Of a stretch of DNA of 64,000 nt, positions 11,309 through 20,900 are shown piece after piece. This DNA is from Bathymodiolus brooksi. Taxonomy: Eukaryota > Mollusca > Bivalvia > Mytilida > Modiolidae. The stretch lies in NCBI GenBank assembly GCA_963680875.1, contig OY804578.1:98671689-98735688 (forward strand). The letters are read 5' to 3'. The notes beneath the pieces were generated by a model. The model saw nothing but the letters and a program-made list of their open reading frames with translations, did no database searches and was not told the origin of the DNA. How positions within the stretch are numbered: the first letter of the stretch is position 1; each line of letters opens with the position of its first letter. Both the position numbers and the translations under genes were made by a program.

Positions 11309-12296
11309 CTATTTTTTTCTGTATATCTGGAGATAAAAGGGCTGCCTGGAATTCAGCTATAGAATCATCTGACCATATAAAATTACTACTTTTGTCATAC
11401 AATTTAACCTCATCAGCTATTATATCAATAGTAAATTTTGCTGACATTGACCATTCAATTATACAATGACAATCTGATATTGTAGGTACAAAATTATTAA
11501 CATTAAAATACAATATTTGATCCAGAATACTCTCCGAGATTAAAGTATAATCGACAATACTTGTACCATTTGTCGTGTAGCAAGTGTAGTTGCCACATAA
11601 ATCACCAAGGACTCTACCATTTAACATTCTAATCTGATTAGAAATACAAAAATCAATAAGTTCCTTTCCCCGTGTGTCTAAAGTGGTATCTTTACTCTTA
11701 CGGCATCGGATTTGCTTATCAACAGTATAGTTGTTAAAAAGGGGTGTATGTGAGTTATCATCGTCTATGATAAAGTCATCAGAACTTGAGACCCTGGCAT
11801 TGAAATCACCACATAAAAGGATATTACCATATTTCTTGTATTCAACTGTTTCGTTTTCTATGCATTCCAGAATATCATGGTTGAGCCCCTGGGTATATGA
11901 TGATATCATAGGTGGGTTATAAACCAAACAAATATATAGGTCTTTCAAAAATCCAAAGAAGGATTTTTCTAATTTTATCCACTGAAAATCAGGGTTTGTA
12001 TTTTTTTGAATTTTTACATGTGGTCTTATATGAGACTTAGTTAATATAGCTAACCCTCCAAAATAGCGGTTATTGGGTCTACATATAGGCCTACATATTT
12101 GATAAAAATAAAATGTTCCCACTCTGTGAATATTGGATTCATAACCAATATGTGTTTCAGCTAAAAACACAATGTCATACTTGTTAATTTTGTTGATAAA
12201 AAAGAGATCCTCTAATTTACTGCCCTCCTTGTTTTTCAGACCTCCTACATTTAAAAAACACATTTTTAAGGAGGTTGATGAGTGTAATGGGACCAT
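11301..12296 (-). pseudogene. LINE AP-type endonuclease domain (5' part of the frameshifted ORF)
   Basis: A 331-residue frame with exonuclease-endonuclease-phosphatase family motifs: LAETHIG (residues 45-51, catalytic Glu), YNPP (126-129), GDFNAR (163-168), SIVDY (246-250) and SDCH (274-277). In this family the domain nicks target DNA to prime reverse transcription. The start at 12296 is the first Met; an MCFLN segment at residue 12 begins the domain proper. The frame ends at a TGA (11303-11301) that falls exactly where the RT frame opens, so the two were once one ORF. The conserved motifs look intact, so only the junction is broken. Called a pseudogene because of that break. Confidence 0.8.
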
Positions 12297-12299
12297 TAC

Positions 12300-12860
12300 T
12301 AATTTTCATAAAGTATTACTGATCTTGGTTATTTTTGAGACAAAAGAGTGCTACTTTTCTGGTTGCACAAACAAAAAAACAAAAAAATTATTTTTGGGAT
12401 AAAAGAGTGCTTCTTTTCTGATTGCACAAACAAACAAACAAAAAAAAAGAACCCCCAAAAAAACCCCAAAACAACAACAAAAACCCCCCCCCACACTATT
12501 GTAGGAAGAGAAAAGTGGTTAAATTACTATAATATTGAATATATAAAAAAAACAACAACATTTTATGATAATGTTTATTTATATTTATACACCCCTAGAC
12601 ATGGGTCAAACGAAATACAAAATAATACAAGAAATACACATAAAATAGAAAGAACAACTAAAATTACTGTGGGAATATTTGGCAGACAAGGACCTTATGT
12701 ATATGATCCCTTATTCATAAAATTGTCCAAACTGGTGCCTATTTAAAAACAAATTCACTTTTCAAATAATCTTCTAGTTTTTTTGTACTTGTATTTGTAA
12801 ATAATTATTTTCAATTCGACTCCTCTGTCATACTTAAAGTAAATCTAGCGATCATGACTT
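12300..12860. other. A/C-rich stretch 5' of the LINE; no gene
   Basis: Contains two copies of AAAGAGTGCT(A/T)CTTTTCTG(G/A)TTGCACAAACAA (about 12343 and 12402) and ACAAC/CCCC-rich tracts. It could be the LINE 5' untranslated region with short internal repeats, or flanking DNA. Confidence 0.35.
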
Positions 12861-12865
12861 CTAGC

Positions 12866-12970
12866 TGTAGTAGGTTTTCTCCGGGTCCTCCAATTTCCTC
12901 CACCAATAAAACTGACCGCCACGATATAACTGAAATATTGTTTAAACTGGTGTTAAACACCATCAAGCAA
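12866..12970 (+). mobile_element. SINE family A, 3' half
   Basis: Runs from GGTTTTCTCCGGGT through TTTCCTCCACCAATAAAACT to GGTGTTAAACACCAT. It lacks the head and the core that forms the satellite. Confidence 0.7.
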
Positions 12971-13177
12971 ACTCTAACTGTAGTTAATGGAACATCTACA
13001 CATTTGTTGTTTATTCACAAATTTAATAAATACAGTCCTTATAATATATATCATTATAGTTCAAATATATGATCATTTTTGTAATGTACAGTATATTTTC
13101 AATCAATGACATTATTTTGATGTATGGAAATCCCTAAAATGCAATAGCTTTTTTTACTTGCCCAACCCCACTTCAAT

Positions 13178-13327
13178 GGATTATTGTAAGGCCTGTAAAC
13201 AAGGATTATTGTAAGGCCTGTAAACAAGGATTATTGTAAGGCCTGTAAACAAGGATTATTGTAAGGCCTGTAAACAAGGATTATTGTAAGGCCTGTAAAC
13301 AAGTATTATTGTAAGGCCTGTAAACAA
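13178..13327 (+). repeat. 25-bp tandem repeat, six copies
   Basis: Unit GGATTATTGTAAGGCCTGTA plus AACAA, six almost identical copies with one G-to-T change in the last unit. Confidence 0.95.
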
Positions 13328-13559
13328 GGATTGATATTTTGTGTTATTATTGGCTCTGTTTGTTGTTGACTGTATACATTTACATATTATGATGGTATTG
13401 ATAAAGCTACTTTAAATGTAATAATGGTCAACTGTTTAACTTGCTGAAACATCTGTTCATGTATTCTTTTGTAGCATAGAGGGCTACTTTCATTTGTGCT
13501 TGTAGTTTGCAAGATTGTCAACCATTACCATTTAGCTCCCTTTTCCCACTTTTTTAAAT

Positions 13560-14180
13560 TGTTACTGTTGAAAACGACAACTTACTATTGACAATAACGG
13601 ACAACTGCTGACAATGACAGACAACTATTGACAATGACAAACAACTATTGACAATGACACAACTGCTGACAATTTTGTCTACTATTGACAATGACACAAC
13701 TGCTGACAATGACAGACAACTATTGACAATGACAGACAAATGTTGGCAATAACAGACAACTATTGACAATGACAGACAACTATTGACAATGATACAACTG
13801 CTGACAATTTTGTCTACTATTGACAATGACACAACTGCTGACAATGACAGACAACTATTGACAATGACAGACAAATGTTGGCAATAACAGACAACTATTG
13901 ACAATGACAGACAACTATTGACAATGACAGACAACTGTTGACAATGACAGACAACTGTTGACAATGAAAGACAACCGATGACAAAATCACCATATTGTTT
14001 CCAATGACAGCCTATCAATAACATCAGACTACTGTTAACAATGATTGACATCCTATTATTGACAGTAATAGACAATTGTGGACAACGACAGTCTATCATT
14101 GACAAAGACAGCATATTGTTGAAAATGACATCTTATTTATTGACAAAGATATCCTACTATTGACAATGATATTGATAAAC
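13560..14180. repeat. Minisatellite of about 20 bp (GACAACTATTGACAATGACA type)
   Basis: Imperfect tandem copies, including two longer duplicated blocks with the segment GCTGACAATTTTGTCTACTA (13652, 13800). The 186-residue minus-strand frame across it is low complexity and not a gene. It grades into the 41-bp array that follows, with which it shares ATTGACAATGA. Confidence 0.85.
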
Positions 14181-14186
14181 TGTTAT

Positions 14187-16868
14187 TGATAAAGAAAGCT
14201 TACTGCTGAAAATGACCTCATTTTAATTGACAAGACAATGAAAGCTTACTGTTGAAAATGGCATCATTTTTATTGACTATGAAAGCTTATAATTGAAAAT
14301 AACATCATTTTTTTTTATTATGAAAGCTTACTGCTGAAGATGACATCCTTTTTATTGACAATAAAAGCTTACTGCTGAAGATGACATCCTTTTTATTGAC
14401 AATAAAAGCTTACTGTTGAAGATGACATCCTTTTTATTGACTATGAAAGCTTACTGTTGAAGATGACATGCTTTTTATTGACAATGAAAGCTTACTGTTG
14501 AAAATGACATCCTTTTTTTGACAATGAAAGCTTACTGCTGAAGATGACATCCTTTTTATTGACAAAGAAAGCTTACTGCTGAAGATGACATCCTTTTTAT
14601 TGACAATAAAAGTTTACTATTGAAAATGACATCCTTTTCATTGACAATGAAAGCTTACTGTTGCAGATGACATCCTTTTTATTGACTATGAAAGCTTACT
14701 GTTGAAGATGACATCCTTTTTTTTTGACAATGAAAGCTTACTGTTGAAGATGACATCCTTTTTATTGACTATGAAAGCTTACTATTGAAAATGATATCCT
14801 TTTTATTGACAATAAAAACTTACTGTTGAAGATGACATCCTTTTTATTGACAATAAAAGCTTACTGCTGAAGATGACATCCTTTTTATTGACTATGAAAG
14901 CTTACTGTTGAAGATGACATCCTTTTTATTGACAATGAATGCTTACTGCTGAAGATGACATCCTGTTTATTGACAATGAAAGCTTACTGCTGAAAATGAT
15001 ATCCTTTTTATTGACAATAAAAGCTTACTGTTGAAGAAGACATTCTTTTTATTGACAATGAAAGCTTACTGTTGAAGATGACATCCTTTTTATTGACAAT
15101 GAAAGCTTACTGTTGAAAATGACATCCTTTTTATTGAAAATGAAAGCTTACTGCTGAAGATGACATCCTTTTAATTGACAATGAAAGCTTACTATTGAAA
15201 ATGACATCCTTTTTATTGACAATGAAAGCTTACTGCTGAAGATGACATCCTTTTTATTGACAATAAAAGTTTACTATTGAAAATGACATCCTTTTCATTG
15301 ACAATGAAAGCTTACTGTTGAAGATGACATCCTTTTTATTGACTATGAAAGCTTACTGTTGAAGATGACATCCTTTTTATTGACAATAAAAGTTTACTAT
15401 TGAAAATGACATCCTTTTCATTGACAATGAAAGCTTACTGTTGAAGATGACATCCTTTTTATTGACAATGAAAGCTTACTATTGAAAATGATATCCTTTT
15501 TATTGACAATAAAAGCTTACTGTTGAAGATGACATCCTTTTTATTGACAATGAAAGCTTACTGTTGAAGATGACATCCTTTTTATTGACAATGAAAGCTT
15601 ACTGTTGAAGATGACATCCTGTTTATTGACAATGAAAGCTTACTATTGAAAATGATATCCTTTTTATTGACAATAAAAGCTTACTGTTGAAGATGACATC
15701 CTTTTTATTGACAATGAAAGCTTACTGTTGAAGATGACATCCTCTTTATTGACAATGAAAGCTTACTATTGAAAATGACATCCTTTTTATTGACAATGAA
15801 AGTTTACTGCTGAAGATGACATCCTTTTTATTGACAATGAAAGCTTACTGCTGAAGATGACATCCTTTTTATTGACAATAAAAGTTTACTGTTGAAAATG
15901 ACATCCTTTTCATTGACAATGAAAGCTTACTGTTGAAGATGACATCCTGTTTATTGACAATGTAAGCTTACTATTGAAAATGATATCCTTTTTATTGACA
16001 ATAAAAGCTTACTGTTGAAGATGACATCCTTTTTATTGACAATGAAAGCTTACTGTTGAAGATGACATCCTTTTTATTGACAATGAAAGCTTACTGTTGA
16101 AAATGACATCCTTTTTATTGAAAATGAAAGCTTACTGCTGAAGATGACATCCTTTTTATTGACAATGAAAGCTTACTATTGAAAATGACATCCTTTTTAT
16201 TGACAATGAAAGCTTACTGTTGAAGATGACATCCTTTTTATTGACAATGAAAGCTTACTGCTGAAGATGACATCCTTTTTATTGACAATAAAAGTTTACT
16301 ATTGAAAATGACATCCTTTTCATTGACAATGAAAGCTTACTGTTGAAGATGACATCCTTTTTATTGACAATGAAAGCTTACTGTTGAAGATGACATCCTT
16401 TTTATTGACTATGAAAGCTTACTATTGAAAATGATATCCTTTTTATTGACAATAAAAGCTTACTGTTGAAGATGACATCCTTTTTATTGACAATAAAAGC
16501 TTACTGCTGAAGATGACATCCTTTTTATTGACAATGAAAGCTTACTGTTGAAGATGACATCCTTTTTATTGACAATGAAAGCTTACTGCTGAAGATGACA
16601 TCCTTTTTATTGAAAATGAAAGCTTACTGTTGAAGATGACATCCTTTTTATTGACTATGAAAGCTTACTGCTGAAGATGACATCCTTTTTATTGACAATG
16701 AAAGCTTACTGTTGAAGATGACATCCTTTTTATTGACTATGAAAGCTTACTGCTGAAAATAACATCCTTTTTATTGACATAGAAAGCTTACTGTTGAAAT
16801 TGACATCCTGTTTATTGACAATGAAAGCTTACTATTGATATTGATATCTTTTTTATTGACAAAATGAC
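14187..16868 (+). repeat. 41-bp minisatellite array, about 65 copies
   Basis: The unit contains ATTGACAATGAAAGCTTACT and GTTGAAGATGACATCC followed by a T5 run. Nearly every unit has a HindIII site (AAGCTT). Variants with CAATAAAAGTTTACTATTG and CTTTTCATTGAC recur together (about 14608, 15266, 15391, 15886, 16287), which shows that groups of units were duplicated as blocks. Confidence 0.95.
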
Positions 16869-16869
16869 A

Positions 16870-17600
16870 ACTTGTTTATTTACAAAGATAGAGCTATGTA
16901 ATTTATGTATGACTATTTAAGTAGAAAGCATTTACCATCTGTATGACATCATGCAAGTTGAATTTCTATATCTAAGAAATATTATTTTAATATACCTTCA
17001 ACTGGAGTGGTACTACCCATATTACAGAATTTTATTGTATGTATCTACAGTAATAAGAGTCATATACACCCTTTGTTTGAAAATTCATTCATAAAAGTTG
17101 TTCACGCCAAGATACAGCTGAAATACTCCTAAAGTTGGTGCTAAACACCAATCTAGCAATCACCTTTTGTTTACATCCTTCGATTGGAGCAATACTATTT
17201 CAGAATTTCATTCTATGCATCTTTAACAATAAGAGTCAGGTGATATACACCTTTTACTATATACTAGTATTAAAAATTAAAATATAATCCTCTTCCTTAG
17301 AGATAAAATTTACAGCGTTTAACAGGACTTTAAAATTGAAAGTTTAAAATTAATGCTAAATGTTTATATGAATATTTATAGTACAGCTGCCTGACACTTA
17401 TCACTAAATAATTTCTATAATAAAATCTTTGGTTTTGATGTAGATAATTCTATGTAAGGTAACAGGATAATCCAGGGTAACATTCCTGTTAAATTTGTCC
17501 TCGGATAATTTTGTGGCTTCACACACTGATATGTTTAAAAACATATCGCCACTTATATGGTTCAATGTCATGCAGCATCAATTATTTGGTTAATCTTATT
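16870..17600. other. 3' flank of the EF-hand gene; no other gene seen
   Basis: A diverged SINE-A tail lies at about 17103-17160 (AAATACTCC, GGTGCTAAACACCAA). AATAAA on the minus strand at 17031-17036 is a possible but distant poly(A) signal for the gene ending at 17609. Confidence 0.4.
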
Positions 17601-17608
17601 TCCCATCC

Positions 17609-17939
17609 TTAATCCAGATCAACAAAATAATAATCGCACAACAAAATCGGACATTCGGTGAATTCCACTCGATAATCGTAATACAGATCTATTTCATCCG
17701 GTTCGTCCATGGTCTCGCCCCATAATTCCCTTAAAAGTGTGTCTTCCCCGATTCTGGACTCGGCCACTCTTCTATCATCCCTGAATATGGACAGTTTTGT
17801 AGAAGCTATCCCAGTCTCCTCTATAATTGTTTGTATAAGGCTAAATATAGATGTGAAAGCATTAGCTATCATACTTATATGAGTCGGATGTTTGCTGTTA
17901 TTCTTGAACGTGATACATATGAGATTGATCGAAATATCC
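17609..17939 (-). CDS. EF-hand gene terminal exon
   Basis: Acceptor TTTTTATTTCAG|GGATATT; the shared codon AG|G (Arg) is followed by [11 protein letters not shown]. It encodes 109 residues to the stop at 17609. A stretch of pattern [12 protein letters not shown]...[10 protein letters not shown]...TLLRELWGE could be a ubiquitin-like fold, but this is only a pattern impression. The end is hydrophobic and acidic ([14 protein letters not shown]). The open frame continues upstream to 18100, but that part is intron and SINE sequence. Confidence 0.75.
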
Positions 17940-20900
17940 CTGAAATAAAAATTGAAAAATTGACATTTTAGTTCTGTGGTTTTTTTTATACTTAAAATAT
18001 AAATTGGTTGATTTGTGGTGTTTAATGCCACTTTCAATAATATTTCAGTTATATTGGTGGAGGAATTCGGAGTACCTGGAGAAAACTGCAGACACGTCAC
18101 AAGTCACTGACAAACTTTATCACATAATCTTGTAATGAATTTTGTCAGTGACTTGCGACAGGTCGGTGGTTTTCTCTGGGTACTCCATTTTCCTCCATCA
18201 ATAAACTTAAAATATATTATCAAACCTTAAAGTAGAAATTGATTGTTTTCTGGCACAGTAATATAGAAGTTATAGTCTACCTTAAGTGGCCTTTCATCAT
18301 TTTAGGGGGTGTCATGGTCGTAATCGCATGATAGATTTAAAACTACTTTTGCAATCAGTGCCTATCACCACTAATGAATGTTGTGAGTTTGAATCTCGCT
18401 CAGGCTAGGCGTACTCGACAAAACATTATGCAATAAAGTTTGTCAGTGACTTGCGACAGGTCGGTGGTTTTCTCTGGGGAATTATAACTGTGTAATATTG
18501 TTGCAACTGGCATTAAATAAACCAACCAACCAGAACTGGTACAAACTGCAAAAAAACCTCAACTCAAAATGCATGTGCATGGCTTGTATAACTTTCATGG
18601 TAGTACAGAGAATGTTCTTAGCAACAAGACCTCAACATATACATAGCCAAAGAATATCTGATTATGCATTTATTTATATCAATAAGAACCATTAAATCAA
18701 CAATCATTCGAACATCACCATATGGGAGATAACTCTAATTGTATAACAAGTCTTTTTTTTATGTATTGTTAAGTTTCATTTACAAAGACTACATACTCTT
18801 TAATTGTTGTTCTTGTACTAATTTTCATATTTCCTAATTGCAAAATTCTAAGACATGGATCACCATTAATAAGGTTTGAGGAAAACTGATCTTCAATTAT
18901 TTAAAGGTTGTCAAGGTGTTTAGATTCTGGTATTTCAATTGAGTATAAACATTTTGTTTGGAAATTATATTTTTGAGCTTGGATGAATTCCAACAAATCC
19001 ATGTAAGTTGAAACAGTATGAATAGCAATAACTTCACAGCAATGGTATTACAAGTACATGTTACTTTGATTTGATATGTCCTTAAAACTTATCCTACAAT
19101 GGTATTACAAGTACATGTTACTTTGATTTGATATGTCCTTAAAACTTATCCTACATGGTATTACAAGTACATGTTACTTTGATTTGATATGTCCTTAAAA
19201 CATATCCTACAATGGTATTACAAATACATGTTACTTTGATTTGATATGTCCTTAAAACTTATCCTACAATGAGGATTAAGTTTAGGATTATTAGGATAAA
19301 GATTAAGATTAGGGAGTGTTTAATGCCACTTTCATCACCATTTCAAATACACTTACATGTAAATTCAGGCAGCAATATAGTTTTATTTGTGGTGGGAATA
19401 GAGTGCCCATGCATATATAATAAACAAACTTTATAACAAAAAATTACTTCAAGAAGAAGTTTGCTATGGAAAAGAAAATCTAATATTCAACGACAAAGTG
19501 CTCATCCTGTGGTTTCATTTCTATTCGCTGGTCTCAATTTTCGTGGATAGGTGTCTATGGAGATGTTTCGAGATATCTGAATTCATGGTTTAGATACTTA
19601 CTAAGCATTTCTCTTGTTACATATGCTTTTCGTGCTTTTCGTGGTGCATTTTAGAATTTTTTTGTGGCTTGATGATAACCACGAAAACCACGAAATTTGA
19701 TATTCAATGAAAAAAATGAATTCACAGTACATATAGTGAAACATGTCAAAGCCTTCCATCATTGGAACCAAATCGTTTTGTACATTATGTTATAGGATGA
19801 AAAAAGCTTCAATTTGTAAATATTTCAGATGTAGAAGCTTTATTTAAAATATCTGCATTCTCAGAATGTATGAACACATGCATTGACCTACAGTAATCTA
19901 CCTATCATCAGGCCACCTCTTCAAGAGGGCAATGGAGTAGTATTTTACCATCTCAGAATATCTGAAATCTGGCCTGATAAGAAGCCTTTGGTAAGGGTGG
20001 TCTTATAACAGGGGGATTACTGTATGTTCAAAAATATATGGTGTAAGTTAGAAATTAACCAAAAATACCACATTGAAGTAAACAGTGAAATAATAATTAC
20101 CTAGCATATTGTATTTTAGGTGGTTCTATAACAAGTGAAATAATAATTACCTAGCATATTGTATTTTAGGTGGTTCTATAACAAGTGAAATACTAATTAC
20201 CTAGCATATTGTATTTTAGGTGGTTCTATAACAGCCATCTTACAAGTTTTACAGTGTTCTAAATCTCTCTTTGTAACATCTAACACCTTCTCCATCTCTT
20301 CTTCTTCTTGTTCCATCTCTTCTACTTCTCTGGTTTAAAAAAAGGTAATATTACTAAATCTGAGTGTGATAATGTTGGGGGGGGGGGGGGGGGGGGGGGA
20401 GGGGAGATGGCACATGTTATCCTATTTTCACGATTCGTTCAATTATGAAACTAAAATAAAAGATTCGAAATAAAAAAAACAAAAAAAACATGAACCCTGT
20501 TTGTGTTCATGGCAAGGTATACTCGATACAACATTATGTTATAAAGTTTGTCAGTGACTTGCGGCAAGTCGGTGGTTTTCTCCAGGTACTCCAGTTTCCT
20601 CCACCAATTAAACTGACTGCCACGATATAACTGAAATATTGTCAAACACCATAATCCTAACCCTTCAAAATAAAAAGTCAAATAGAAAAGAAATGGAAAA
20701 TGTTATCATGATCACATTTGCATCCAGATCATGAAGTTTTACAAGACTGCAGGACCTTAATTACCACATCAGCATATGTTGTTCTTTTTTGTGTGTGTTC
20801 AATGATTTGAGAATTAGGTAGTTATTCGTTTTCTTGATAATGGCGGAATTGTTGATCACCTGGAATTCTTTTCATAGGCTGGTAGTAATATACAATTACA

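Larger units (their letters stand above)
8339..12296 (-). mobile_element. Non-LTR retrotransposon (LINE), minus strand, nearly full length
   Basis: Order on the minus strand is endonuclease (12296-11304), a linker, reverse transcriptase (to 8825), about 480 bp of 3' untranslated region, and a 3' tail of ATTCT repeats at 8339-8361. The tail is a short microsatellite and not poly(A), as in several non-LTR clades. There is no LTR and no integrase. The 5' end is not defined: 12297-12530 is A- and C-rich, and I could not find a target-site duplication. A shorter relative of its 3' end lies at 25727-25850. The clade is not assigned; a tree of the RT domain would be needed. Confidence 0.85.

Noticed and set aside
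13554..14114. 186-codon minus-strand frame
   Set aside because: Made of the GACAATGACA repeat only (LSVIVNSCLSL units). No domain and no splice signals.
17940..18100. N-terminal extension of the 17609 frame
   Set aside because: It is SINE and intron sequence upstream of a clear acceptor (TTTTTATTTCAG) whose phase matches the upstream exon.
18305..18405. Functional tRNA gene at the SINE head
   Set aside because: Only a B-box-like motif and loose tRNA resemblance. It is the head of a SINE and has no cloverleaf I could complete.
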